Source of the DNA: Gigantopelta aegis | Lineage: Eukaryota; Mollusca; Gastropoda; Neomphalida; Peltospiridae | Direction: 5' to 3' | Assembly (NCBI RefSeq): GCF_016097555.1 | Contig: NC_054702.1 | Coordinates: 66,351,478 to 66,415,477 of the forward strand | DNA length: 64,000 bases | In this document: positions 35,975 to 46,779 of the stretch, one piece after another | How the letters are laid out: every line of letters starts with the position of its first letter | Position numbering within the stretch: the first letter of the stretch is position 1 | Position numbers and translations under genes: made by a program | The notes under the pieces: model-generated | Seen by the model: only the letters and a program-made list of their open reading frames with translations | The model's database searches: none | What the model was told of the DNA's origin: nothing

Positions 35975-36292
35975 AAAATGAAATTTTATCCAAAGAAATA
36001 CCCCGAATAGATCCAGACATTAATTAATCATTATAGTGCCTCCCATCTCCATAAGAACAAATCTGGAACAGTACTAGTTAGAACTGTTACTTGTTGCTTT
36101 TTAAATATATAAAATGAAATTTTATCCAAAAAAAGAATGAACAGGTCCAGACATTGATTAATAATTATAGTGCCATCCCCTCCCCATGGGATCAAATCTG
36201 GAACATGACTAAATTTAGACCCAAGTCCAAACCTCAGTTATAAAATAAATAACGTTTGTAGTTAGAACTGTTACTTGTTGCTTTTTAAATAT
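35975..36292. repeat. tandem direct duplication with internal 48-bp difference
   Basis: Copy one is at about 35975-36108 and copy two at 36111-36292. Shared blocks are aaaatgaaattttatccaaa, tccagacattaattaat versus tccagacattgattaat, tatagtgcc, aaatctggaaca and gttagaactgttacttgttg. Copy two has about 48 extra bases before the last block. Confidence 0.85.
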
Positions 36293-36720
36293 TCTGGCAT
36301 AATAGTTATCCAATCATATTTAATGACATTGTTGTGGAAAGATACCAGCAAAACAACATATACTGACACCTTCAAAACCGCTGTGGTAGTTTTGATTTAG
36401 TAAACTAGTCTGGTAGTGGCAATCCCATTTTCGCGGTGCAAGCGGGATGAAATCTCCAGTAAAGGATCTCATCGGGTGTGGCTTTATTCCTATAGATGAG
36501 ACGAGGCACTAGATTGAGATTCATAGAATCAACCACTATTGTGCCAAATACCCATTCGACGCTGCACTGTGCAGAGATACGGCCCTGACCATGTATTTAC
36601 AGTTTTGTTGTTCAGATTCAATGAATACTGGATTAACAAGCTTTTTCTTTCTACAATAATGCTAATTTTTTTTTTTTCAACAAATACAATTTTTTTATAA
36701 AAAGATGAAAAAAGAGAGAC
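36293..36720. other. unannotated sequence
   Basis: AT-rich. A 106-codon minus-strand frame covers 36529-36849 but has no identifiable domain. Confidence 0.4.
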
Positions 36721-37560
36721 AAATGCACGATTCCTGGTGACGTCTCCGTCTGTATACAGAGAGCTACACGGCCGTTCTGCATGGATCGAGCTGGACACTC
36801 CGGAACATGTCACTGAGCGAGTCTGGACTTCCGCCCAGTACAAAACCACGCACGTGTCACGAGCTGCTAGCTTTCACTGCGTCCCGGCTCGACACGCGCG
36901 GAACGTGCAGCGCCGACAATGCGAACGTTTGAAAAACACATTGTCCTGGCAATAAAATCACTATCCATTATCCTCGCAGAAACCAACTTATGGAATGGAC
37001 CGAAAATGAAATAGTCTCATTGAAATAATTTGCGCCTAGCGAGGAGAAAAGAGCGCGGGTAATTGAGTGGGAGATCGAACTCCCACGGCTCGGGCAGACG
37101 ATCGCTTGCAAGATGGCGACCTCGCGTATCCGACATTGAGCTAAAATCAAAGCCAATTAGAAATGACTGGATTTTAGGAGCCGACATAGTCCGACATAGT
37201 CATACCTAATCCGAGGAAATCATTCCGAGGATTCGATACTCGTCCGCGTTTTAATATGAACTAATCGGGGCTCGTTCCTCTTCTCAATGCGATTGTCGTA
37301 AATCCCGATTTAGCTCAGCAGCAAAACAAACTGACATTACGAAGACAAAAGAAGAGGGTTTTTCCCCCATAATGATTTTATGATTAAAATGTGCCTTACA
37401 ACAATGACGTGTTGGTGCTGCGCTCGCAAATCCCTCCATTTACTGGCTCACCATCTTTGATTACCATGCGGTAGATATTCTTCAGACACATACTGGCGGT
37501 AATTGGGCGGAGTAATCTTAATGAAATGGAGTAGCTTGTGAGACTCTTTCCTCTTTTAAC
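36721..37560. promoter_or_regulatory. GC-richer island, candidate conserved non-coding element
   Basis: About 840 bp, less AT-rich than its flanks and without recognised transposon ends except the tRNA-like segment at 37050-37148. It contains a cacgtgtcacgagc stretch near 36853, gcggtaattgggcgg near 37495, and attaa/taatg homeodomain-type cores toward the right. No long credible reading frame is seen. Candidate enhancer or upstream promoter, by texture only. Confidence 0.3.
37050..37148 (-). mobile_element. tRNA-like sequence with A and B boxes, minus strand
   Basis: On the minus strand the segment reads tagctcaatgtcgg (A-box-like), then gcaagcgatcgtctgcccga, then gtgggagttcgatctcccac, where gttcgatctcc fits the B box inside a perfect 5-bp T-stem. 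The acceptor stem does not pair and no CCA or terminator run is evident. It is more likely a SINE head or tRNA pseudogene than a working tRNA gene. It differs from the alpha, beta and gamma heads. Confidence 0.4.
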
Positions 37561-37770
37561 AGAAAAACTAATCATTCTGGTGATTTTTGATTTAACTGGT
37601 TTATTTACATAAGTTCAAAAGGCTTGCTGTCATTTTACTGAGAGAAAATAAGTAAAACATTCTACATGACATCAGAATAGTTTAATATTGATAAAAAAGG
37701 AAATGAGATGAAAAAGAAAAGAGATGGTGCTGAAACTCTGCAGGCAAAAAATACTCCTGGTAGCTTAATA

Positions 37771-37842
37771 TACACACACACACACACACACGCGCGCGCG
37801 CGCACACGCACGCACACACAGAGACACAGGCACACACACATT
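37771..37842. repeat. (CA)n(CG)n(CA)n microsatellite
   Basis: An alternating purine-pyrimidine tract with a gcgcgcgcgc centre, able in principle to form Z-DNA. Confidence 0.95.
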
Positions 37843-37897
37843 TTCTCCAAGATGTCTTTACAAGAGTTGTCTCTTTATTCAAAGAGTTATATGCTTA

Positions 37898-38113
37898 TAC
37901 TTTCATTTCGACTTATTTTCGTGCTTGTAATCTGCTTATACTTTCAGTCCGACTTATTTTCGTGCTAATATCCAATTAAGGTTCAAGCACGCTGTACTGG
38001 GCACACACATCAGCTATCTTGGGTGGTTGTCCAGCACAGTGGATTAGTTGTTAGTTGGTTAGTGGGAGAGAAGAGGGTGTAGTGGCCTTACACCTACCCA
38101 TTGAGCCTCCTCT
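37898..38113 (-). mobile_element. SINE-gamma, head truncated, with repeated tail
   Basis: The body (cacgctgtactgggcacac; gtggccttacacctaccca) is preceded by two tail copies: ctttcatttcgacttatttt at 37898 and ctttcagtccgacttatttt at 37943. It stops after ctcccaccc, so the head is missing. Confidence 0.8.
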
Positions 38114-38321
38114 CCCACCCTACAATATGTTTTGTTGTTGTTGTAATTGTTTTTAATATACAAGTGGGGTTTTAAAGGTTTGTTTTGTAAAACAAATCTT
38201 TTTATAAGAGTTGTCTTTTATACAAGCGTTGTCTGTCTTTACAAGAGTTGTCTGTTTTACAAAATAGTTCATAATGTTAATTACCTTTAATCAATTATTG
38301 ATTTAGTTACTATTTTTAAAT
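38114..38321. other. unannotated sequence
   Basis: Short repeats of acaagagttgtctg words near 38209-38260. Otherwise nothing is seen. Confidence 0.4.
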
Positions 38322-38400
38322 TATATAATTAATTAATTAATTAATTAATTAATTAATTCGTTCGTTCGTTCGTTCGTTCGTTCGTTCGTTCGTTCGTTAT
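38322..38400. repeat. (TTAA)n then (TTCG)n microsatellite
   Basis: About nine attaatta-type units change abruptly into about nine ttcg units, two tetranucleotides in direct succession. Confidence 0.95.
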
Positions 38401-39493
38401 TTATATATATTTATTTATTCAGTTACTCACACATTTACTTACAAATTTCGCAAATCTTTCTTTTGTCATTATAATTTATCACTCTATATTTTGATTATAC
38501 AGACCCGCCCCAGGTCAAAGATATATATATATATAAAGATAAACATCTGGCTTCAGCCTCCCCCACTGGAGACTGAGGTCCACGCACTAGAGATTGTGCA
38601 CCACCGCCCCCGCCCCCCACGAACGCAAGATTTCGTTTCTGGGGGTCTGTTACAATTACCAACAATCTAAGAACAATTCTACCCGTATACATGTACCCGA
38701 CGAACAATTAACAGGGTCCATGTGACATTTTTGTATGTAGCACACACCTTCCGGCTAGAAGACATTTCTCGTCTAATACTGTCCGGTACCGAATATCACC
38801 TTTAGCCACCAGTGTATGTAAACACGAGAGCAGGAAAAAAGTCACGTTTCTCATTTAATCCCGCGCCACATCATCTGATTACCCACACTACTGGCGAGGG
38901 ACGAAGCGAACGGGCGACGTGCATTCGCTTATTCCGCCCCCCTCACACTACGTACATAATTACACGTATATTTACATATGTTAGTAGGTACTACTCGCAT
39001 AGGACTACGCCTATTTTATGCTACAGTCACGTTGTGTGGTTGAAATAGACCAATTTGTAGTATTTTAGGGTATAAGAAACTTGTTCAGAAATAAATAAAA
39101 ATGATAATAATATATCAAATAGAAAATTTGATTCATCTCTCTACTCCTGGCATCTGATACTAGTACTGCCGGGTGTTTTGGCTGAAATAGGGTACTAGAA
39201 ACATTGGGTATTTATTTTCGTTGTCGTTTCCTTTTTCTCTTCTTCTTCTTCTTGCTGTTTTTCTTGGAGTTCGTCTGTCTTTCTATCTCTCACTGTAACA
39301 TCTCTCCAACTTCAATGTCCCCCTCTTTATTTTCTCCATCCTCGCCAACTCGGCCCGTTTCTTTTAGTCTATGTCTGTCTGTCTGTGTGTCTGGCTGCCA
39401 TCCTGTCTGTCTACCTGCCCGTTTGCCCACCCTCAAGTTCTGTCCGCAGGTACCCCAACCAACAACAACATCGTGGGCAATGCCATATTTATA
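38401..39493. other. unannotated unique region
   Basis: A GC-richer stretch lies at about 38790-38960. From about 39225 to 39445 it is pyrimidine-rich (tctgtctgtctg). No exon is recognised. Confidence 0.4.
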
Positions 39494-39495
39494 TA

Positions 39496-39887
39496 CTGAA
39501 CAACAAAATAAACGCAAATATTAATACGGTTTCCTTATATATATATTCATTTTCAATCCCTTTAGTTTTATGTCTATTAATATGATCACTATCTTGTGAA
39601 CAGTTTATACCCATTTTGGATATCTGTTTACCGAAAACATTTCATTATGAAAAATAAAATATATATACATTTGTACGAGTAGAATCTCGTTGAGTCAAAC
39701 TCAGAAGGGTCGAATACATCGCAACGCTCGAACCAAAACGAAGTCCTGAGTTACACTTACACGATATTGACGGAAATGGTTAGGTCGAACTATTCGATGG
39801 GTCGACCACTTTCTGGAGCACGGACGGGGTTCGAACCAACGGGATTCAACTGTATATTAGATGTTTCGCTCTTCTTTTGTTGTTCAG
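39496..39887. mobile_element. TA-flanked MITE (family 2) carrying a nested element
   Basis: The left end ctgaacaacaaaataaacgc and right end cttttgttgttcag are inverted, each flanked by TA (39494-39495 and 39888-39889). Without the nested 177-bp insert and its duplicated TA, the element is about 213 bp, matching the copies at 52979 and 53925. A TA target and short inverted ends suggest a Tc1/mariner-type parent. It is non-coding. Confidence 0.8.
39676..39852. mobile_element. nested pogo/Tigger-like MITE
   Basis: 177 bp with inverted ends: cgagtagaatctcgttgagt on the left and aaccaacgggattcaactg on the right (complement cagttgaatcccgttggtt). TA flanks both sides (39674-39675, 39853-39854). The cag-ttgaatc(c/t)cgtt end resembles pogo/Tigger elements as I remember them. 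It inserted inside the family 2 MITE. Confidence 0.7.
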
Positions 39888-40596
39888 TATATATAAGACT
39901 AATCTTTTTGTTTTATATGTAACATGCACGTGTGCAGGCAGATGATTTTGGCGGTCGAAATCCCAGTCTTTTCTAGCAGATTGTCTTTTTTTCAATATAC
40001 TTTTCGGGAGAACATGACTGGACCCCCCCTTCCCCTATAAAGTTCGGTCGCCAGTTTATACCCCACTCTGCTGAAATTCCTGCACACGCGCCTGTGTAAC
40101 CACTGCACTGCCTACGAGGTTGTTGTATAGGCTAGAGGTACCTGTCGCCCAGCCCGCCACCACGCCAGCTTAGCATTCCACCATCCAATCCCAATTCACC
40201 TGTCAGCGCCAAGTAAACTAACACGCACCATCCACCCAGCCGCCCACCCGTCTTCTCACCCACCTGACTGCCTGTCTGTCTGTGTGCATACCTGTCTCCC
40301 CCCCCCCCCCATTAGTTTACAAAAGTATCAGCACATAGTTGATAGGCGTCTAAAGTGTATAGTTATAACATACACTATAGAATATTGAAAACTGTATTTC
40401 GCAGTCTTGCTACCATTATTAAGAGATGCTTGTTGTGCGCTATATAAAATGAACTGGAAAATTACTGAATAAAGATGGTTTCTCATTCTCATTCTTAAAA
40501 AAATATTTTCCCCAAATAACTTCAAATATTTAACAATAATATAATATAATAATAAAGACTGTGTTTTAGTTTTGTTTTATTATTAAAAAAAAATCT
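39888..40596. other. unannotated sequence
   Basis: Pyrimidine-rich, ccacc/cctgtctgt-type low complexity at about 40140-40312, with a poly-C run at about 40300. No gene is recognised. Confidence 0.4.
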
Positions 40597-40612
40597 TCTT
40601 AGGAAACGAAGG

Positions 40613-40940
40613 AAGGAAGGAAATATTTTATTTAACGACGCACTCAACGCATTTTATTTGTGGTTATATGGCGTCTCAGACATATGGTTAAGGACCACAC
40701 AGATATTGAGAGAGGAAATCCGCTGTCGCCTCTTCATGGGCTACTCTTTTCGATTAGCAGCAAGGGATCTTTTATATGCACCATCCCACAGACAGGGTAG
40801 TACATACCACGGCCTTTAATATACCAGTCGTGGTGCACTGGCTGGAACGAAAAATAGCTCAATGGGCCCATCGACGGGGATCGATCCCAAACCGACCGCG
40901 CATCAAGTGAGCGCTTTACCACTGGGCTACGTCTCACCCC
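40613..40940 (-). mobile_element. SINE-beta, full length, 16-bp target duplication
   Basis: Tail (tttatttaacgacgcactca), core (gattagcagcaagggatctt) and head (ccactgggctacgtctcacc) run left to right, so the element is on the minus strand. The direct repeat is tcttaggaaacgaagg (40597-40612) and tcttagaaaacgaagg (40941-40956), one mismatch. Confidence 0.92.
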
Positions 40941-40956
40941 TCTTAGAAAACGAAGG

Positions 40957-41499
40957 CATATTTAAATATGTGGGTTTTTTTGTACAGTAACTGTCTTTGA
41001 ATCATTATCAGGCCCATATGAACAATGTGTGATGTGGGGCGGTCTATATAGAACGAAAAACTATATTTTTGGGGGATCAAGCTTCTTCGGCCCGCCGGTT
41101 CCCATGACACTGATTGTGCCTCACCGGTAAACGTGATGCATGTCCCATGAAACGTTCACCTTAGCATTCACCTTGACCATCTGGTAAAAACATCCAATTA
41201 TAGGACTACCTACACATATAGATTTGTGGTCTTACATCACAGATGCCAATACTGAACTTGCCGTAGGATGGTCTTTTGCATTTATTTATGACGTTAATAT
41301 AGTACATGTAAATATGACATGCACATAAAACACCACGTGTTCTTCATATTCAGTCTGAATATACATAATATTGCTTTTTTTTTATGCAAATGACAGAGGC
41401 TTATTTTAGTAAATACATTCAGTGGTGAAGTAAATAGTCAACATTTTGAGCATAAAGTACAGAAATATTTCATTATCACCGTCAAAACTATATACTATA
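40957..41499. other. unannotated AT-rich sequence
   Basis: Nothing recognised on either strand. Confidence 0.4.
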
Positions 41500-41555
41500 C
41501 TGAACAAAAGAAAAGCGATTATTTTACTATACATTTCTTTTGCTATATACACTGT
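41500..41555. mobile_element. family 2 MITE remnant
   Basis: A left end ctgaacaaaagaaaagcgat is followed within about 25 bp by the inverted catttcttttgctatata. This looks like a nearly completely deleted family 2 copy. Confidence 0.45.
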
Positions 41556-41572
41556 AAAATGTTAAATTAAAG

Positions 41573-41725
41573 ATTGTCTGTTATTTCTTTTATGTTCATC
41601 GGGGTATTAATATAAAAAAAAATCATCCGCAAACTGTGTGAATCGGCGAAGCCGTTCTCACATAAGTTTGCGGATGATTTTGTTTTGTTCATATCCAGAT
41701 TAACGTTAAAAAAATAACAGACAAT
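41573..41725. mobile_element. near-perfect palindromic (foldback) element
   Basis: The outer arms are attgtctgttattt (41573-41586) and aaataacagacaat (41712-41725). The inner arms are aaatcatccgcaaact and agtttgcggatgatttt, and the centre cggcgaagccg is itself a hairpin. Almost the whole 153 bp therefore pairs with itself; the middle of each arm (about 41592-41615 and 41685-41708) is more diverged. It is non-coding. A deletion-derived MITE made only of its inverted ends would look like this. Confidence 0.75.
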
Positions 41726-42680
41726 ACTTATAATTAAATTTGAAACATACTTGCCAATAATAACACTAAAACTTCATACTTTATTTTGAATTATTTTTGG
41801 TCCATAAACAATAACGCTCAATAAGACAACTTGCCCATATAAAATGACGTCATCAGATATGTCGTTCACTGACGACATAATTGTTACGTTCATCGAGAAT
41901 TGAACAAACTCACGTTGCTACGTCTGGACCAATGGGATGGCGTTATATTGTAATGAATGTAACGGAAATTTAATTATAAGATATTGATAATTTTAATAGA
42001 AGGAAAAATAAAATAATGGGATTTTATCTAACTGAATAATTTTAAATAAATTAAATAGAACGAAATTAGTATTCGCATCTCTTTTGTCCTACGGTGGGGG
42101 TTTTTCAAGCAATAAACCGATCGGTCAACAACCGTACGATTCTGATGTTAAATTAATAAATCACATTAACATAATTCTACCGTATTATTTCAGTTAATGT
42201 TTACTGTAAATTGATAGTAAAAGCATCATTTCTAAAACAGTTTTGAAAGGTAAAGCCAAACATAAATTGAAAGTTCATCAATTAAAAAAGACAATCCTGA
42301 GTTTTCAGCCCAAGCAAGACGTCCTGTTTGTTCACACAAACCCCAACAAAATTAACACGTTCTGCCTTTTTCTGTTGTTTTTGAAAAAATATATACCATA
42401 CCTGAACATTCTTTAAATATAAAGCATTGCACAGATACATTTGGAATAATCTTTGACCGAATTATTTCAAATGTCGTTTAAATTCGAACATATGAAATTA
42501 TTTTAGATAAAAATCGATACTGAGATATTACATTGATTATAAAGATGGTCTAAGCAAGTAAATTGTAAAAAATAATTTATTCGCTGAATGCTTTTTAAAA
42601 TGGCTACAAACTAAACATTTTTTAAATTTAAAATGCTGCATCTACGTATATGGGTGTAAATAAATATACCCTTATCTGGC
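41726..42680. other. unannotated AT-rich sequence
   Basis: Possibly a very diverged family 1 MITE at about 42285-42625 (left end acaatcctgagttttcagcc, right end aatggctacaaactaa). Otherwise nothing is seen. Confidence 0.35.
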
Positions 42681-42692
42681 AGACAGGTGACA

Positions 42693-43082
42693 TGTCATGT
42701 CATGTCATAGGGTTTTTACGTGCACATTCAGAACAAGCTGTTGTAGCGCACGCCTGTCGTGGGCACAAGAGCCGGCCTTGGCCGGCTCCTCCGTCCATGA
42801 CAGGAAAGGTTGGGGGAGGGGAGAGGAGGGACCGCCTGCACTGGCAGGTGCAAGGGAGCACCAGCAGCCCGATCAAATCGGTAGCAGGCGGGTTGGGGTG
42901 GTGGTGGTGCTATGGAATTTGAATGGAGCAGTTAAATGCCAAAGAGAAAAGGGTGCGCAATTTTGATTGAGGGAATTTGGCGCAATTTTGAACGGTCGGT
43001 CGAAAGGTAAATGGCCGAGCTAATATAGGTTTTGATATTAGTGAATCGAGAGTAGCTCATTAATTTTAGACCTTTAGACCTT
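42693..43082 (-). mobile_element. dispersed repeat epsilon with perfect 12-bp target duplication
   Basis: About 390 bp. The left end is a (tgtca)n run (tgtcatgtcatgtcat), the likely 3' tail of a minus-strand element. The body has tacgtgcacattcagaacaa and gctgttgtagcgcacgcctg. A perfect hairpin gagccggccttggccggctc lies at 42771-42790. The direct repeat agacaggtgaca is identical at 42681-42692 and 43083-43094. No tRNA-like head could be identified. A truncated copy lies at 58119. Confidence 0.8.
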
Positions 43083-43134
43083 AGACAGGTGACAGGTATG
43101 CAATGTGCTATACACATCAAATATAATCGGATTA

Positions 43135-43184
<50 letters not shown>
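43135..43184. repeat. (AAT)n microsatellite
   Basis: About 16 aat units. Confidence 0.95.
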
Positions 43185-43185
<1 letters not shown>

Positions 43186-44707
43186 GACATATTTTAAATT
43201 ATAATTTTAATATCATTGTTAAAAGTACATTAGAAATCGAAAGAGATGAGCGACTGGGCGTTGTCGAGAGCTTCCGTCCGCGGTTTAGACGTTACCTTGG
43301 CTGAGCTTCCTTTGAGAGTGCGCAGATGAATCCGGGGCGAGGAAAGGGCATCCTTTGATGACGAGTGCCCTTGTCTCCAGGTAGAGTGTTGCAGAGTCGT
43401 CTCACCCTGAACCAGGCCGACTCAGGTTGAGTAGAGCCAGTGTGCTGATGGCGGCTGCCAAAAACTAGCGAAGTGGCGGTAGTCTGTCAATAGAGAGATG
43501 GTATTTGTTAGTTCATTAAACAGTATTATCAAAAATAAATATTTACAAGGCTATATCGCGACACTTAATAACGACCCATCGAAGCGTGCCTCCACAGGGG
43601 TAAAAAGTGCTAAGCAAATGAAACAAGCAGCATTTAGGAAATAACAAAACACACAACGATAAGTGTGCCACGAAAAATCCCTCCGCGCACTACGACTGTT
43701 GAAATGTAGAAAACTAGTGACATAGCAGCGTAATAAAACACAGAGAGATCGTAGACATTGTTTTCAGTCAGTTCATCGAGGTTGTTATCTCACAATCGTC
43801 TGAAAGGTTATCTTAAGATGTAAACCACTATAATATAAACAAGTCGGTTAAAACATATTTGAACAAAACTCCGCCACCTGAATGAGTCGAGCGTTGAGAT
43901 TTTGACGGCTTAATCTAATGAAAACATAACTCATAATCACTGAAAATTTATATTTTATACTGCTTGTATATTTTAGGTGATTGCGCTGCAATGAAGTTTA
44001 AATATTTTATATCTGAAGTTAAATATTAAAAGTATCTACAAGTATACATGTGTATATTTTGAGGATTAGAAGTTGCGTTTACTTCAAATTTAGTCTTTGA
44101 GTTTGCCTCTGTTGAGAAGAGTTTTGTTTTAGGTCAGTTTGTTGGGATTTAGCTGGTGGTTATAATATAAAGTTACAATATAGCTAAATACATGCACTTT
44201 ATACTGAGAGTTAACTTTTAAAACTATCTATTTTTGATGTGCTAAGTTTAAATTATATCGTTAAAATCGGTTTTAAGCTTGATGTTTTTCCTCTGTTCTG
44301 AAGGAATAATTATAGGCTGCTGGGAATTACCACACGGTTATGTTAAAAATAAAGTTAAATGTTTTATTTGCACATTCTAAACAAATTAATGAATATATTT
44401 TTTATTTAGCAATTTTGTGTGTGTGTGTTTCTTTGTTTTGTTGTTCATAAACAAATTATTACTATTATTACAATAATTCTGCTTCAATACTATTTAAACT
44501 AGAGTTCGTCATATAAGAATATTCGTACAGCAAATATAAAGGCTTACGATTTTACTTTAATTAATACATTCGTTTCTTAATGACTTAAATTATTAAAAAG
44601 TCTCCTTTTATTTAGTAAATTAACACAACAATATATTTTATTGCCAAAAATATTACTAAAATAAACTATGTTAAGAAACAAATTACTCTCACACAGATAC
44701 ATTTTGA
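43185..44707. other. unannotated region with GC-richer part at its start
   Basis: About 43235-43500 is GC-richer and repeat-free (ggtttagacgttaccttggc; tgatggcggctgccaaaaac) with stops in all frames; it may be regulatory. The remainder is AT-rich and featureless. Confidence 0.35.
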
Positions 44708-44710
44708 AAA

Positions 44711-44761
<51 letters not shown>

Positions 44762-44903
44762 AATAAATAAAATAAATAAATAAATATTAAATAAATAAAC
44801 AAACAAACAAAAAAAGTAATAAATAAATAAAACAAAATAAAACAAAAACAAAAATAAAATAAAATAAAATAAAATAAAATAAAATAAAATAAAATAAAAT
44901 AAA
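44708..44903. repeat. (AAAT)n then (AAAAT)n microsatellite
   Basis: aaat units to about 44787, a mixed linker with caaa units, then about 14 aaaat units. Confidence 0.95.
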
Positions 44904-45608
44904 TAGTTTTTAAAAATCTAATCCTTTTTAGGTTTTTTAAAATGATTTGTTATGTCAATAAACCTTAATAATAAAATAACCCAGTTACACTATAATATTG
45001 ACTCTTTCTTAATAACATGAAAGAAAATAAAAGAAACAGTTCATTTATGCTCTATATAAAAAAAAACCCCATGATATAATCATATTTACTTCGCAACCAT
45101 TGAGCAATTACCGAACGTGAAGCATGTCAACATATACACACAAAGCTTCCATTACTTGTTTACATGTGGGAAATATTTACAAACGAACGCACATGACGTA
45201 GCCATACATGAGGACATTTTGCAGTAATTAGAAGAAAACGTGTTGTAAATACCCCTGCAAACAAACCCGTGTTTGCACATTATGTGGTCAATGCTATTAT
45301 GCACATGATTAGTGTCTATGGACTTTACCAACAATTTACACAAGTTAAATAACACTAGAAAGTCTGTGTAGTATTTTATGAACACGTGCTCGTAACACAC
45401 GAAACACACGTATCTATTATACTGCGAATGTATTGCATGCAATAAAGTAGGAAAAAACCCTCTATTGTTTAAGGTAAACTGTATGAGAAGATACGATATA
45501 TAGTCAACTCCTGTTTATACTGTATTTGTAAAATACAGAAATACTGAGCTACAGTTGAAAACATTTAATGTTGATCATTATCACTACAACATGTACTGTT
45601 ATTACTAG
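44904..45608. other. unannotated AT-rich sequence
   Basis: A 96-codon minus-strand frame at 45152-45442 has no recognisable domain. Nothing else is seen. Confidence 0.4.
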
Positions 45609-45710
45609 TGCTGTAGTTATTGTTGTTATTGTTGTTATTGTTGTTATTGTAGTTATTGTTGTTATTGTAATTATTGTTGTTATTGTAGTTATTGTTGTTA
45701 TTGTTGCTAC
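45609..45710. repeat. (TTGTTA)n microsatellite
   Basis: Hexanucleotide ttgtta/ttgtag/ttgtaa repeats of about 100 bp. Confidence 0.9.
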
Positions 45711-45774
45711 TACTATGCACAATCAGTGTAATAATAGTTTATTTATATTTTGAATATTATTACTACTAATAGGC

Positions 45775-46041
45775 CTATTATTATTATTATTATTATTATG
45801 CATTATTATTATCATCATTATTATGAAGTATTATATTTTCCACTGTTAACCCCAAATAATAATAATAATAATAATAATAATTAAAAAAATTATAATGATG
45901 ATGATGATGATGATGATGATAATAATAATAATAACTATTATTACTATTATATGCTATCATCATCATCATCATCATCATCATCATTAGGAAGTATTATAAC
46001 CCAAAATGATTATTGTTATTCTTATTATTATTTTAATAATA

Positions 46042-46083
<42 letters not shown>

Positions 46084-46133
46084 CTGGTGATGATAACAAT
46101 GATGATGGCTGTGATGTCGCAGATGATGAATAT
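45775..46133. repeat. complex of (ATT), (AAT), (GAT) and (CAT) microsatellites
   Basis: At least six trinucleotide blocks in alternating orientation: (att)n 45775, (aat)n 45857, (gat)n 45895, (cat)n 45956, (gat)n 46041. The cat block can pair with the gat blocks on either side, so the locus can form hairpins. Confidence 0.92.
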
Positions 46134-46520
46134 TATTAAAACAATTATATATGTAAGAAATGGGAGATGAACAACGAAATTCTGTTTACAAATTAGTCAC
46201 GAGCTAATTGGTGGAAAACATGAACCTAAACATACTGAACATCCGGGTTTTTTTTTAGTTTCTCGGTCATAAGACAGATGCCATGACACGTCAGTGCCAT
46301 ATTTAGGCCACGCCCACACGACAAAGAAAGAAGAAAAAACGCAACCACAACTGAAATCAACATCAAAAACGTGACATTTCCACAACCGTTTGGTCGGTAA
46401 AAAACCGACTGGTGAGTAACCCATACAGTTTTCTAGGAAGATCTAAAAATGCACCGAGACTTCGCATTTGAGAATCCAGACTCACAATTTTTTTTAAAAT
46501 AGCCTACAGTTGTCAGTGGG
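46134..46520. other. unannotated sequence
   Basis: Unique, with no recognised exon; the open frames are short. Confidence 0.4.
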
Positions 46521-46524
46521 TAAA

Positions 46525-46776
46525 ATGTCAACAGCACTTGGTGTCCCAGGGGGCGTTGTTTGTGAATTTATCTCGCTGAAGGTTGGAGGTGCAGAGTCAA
46601 GACTTCAAACACCCATTTCGGATAAGACGTTGTGTAATCCCACGCAAAGACTGGCCAGTGAACCCCCAGTTTTATCAAACACTCCAAGGTCACGGTCGTC
46701 CCATTATTCTACGCTATCTCGAAGATTAAAAAACCTCGCTGATAGTTTGAGATTTAATTTGATAAATAGACATTAG
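46525..46776 (+). CDS. uncharacterised small ORF, doubtful
   Basis: An ATG frame of 83 codons, starting MSTALGVPGGVV and ending in an Arg/Ser/Leu-rich part (RSSHYSTLSRRLKNLADS). Composition is more protein-like than most open frames here, with no low complexity. I recognise no domain, signal peptide or membrane segment, and upstream sequence (aaaatg) gives only a moderate Kozak context. The stop lies just before a 48-bp tandem duplication. It may be chance. Confidence 0.15.
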   Translation: MSTALGVPGGVVCEFISLKVGGAESRLQTPISDKTLCNPTQRLASEPPVLSNTPRSRSSHYSTLSRRLKNLADSLRFNLINRH

Positions 46777-46779
46777 CAA

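Noticed and set aside
36529-36849. Thrombospondin type 1 domain suggested by the short peptide QTRSVTC
   Set aside because: The expected Trp and Cys spacing is missing in the rest of the frame; a chance resemblance.
42285-42625. Fifth copy of the TTAA MITE
   Set aside because: Only the outer 15-20 bases resemble the family, and TTAA borders are not clear; mentioned only as a possibility.
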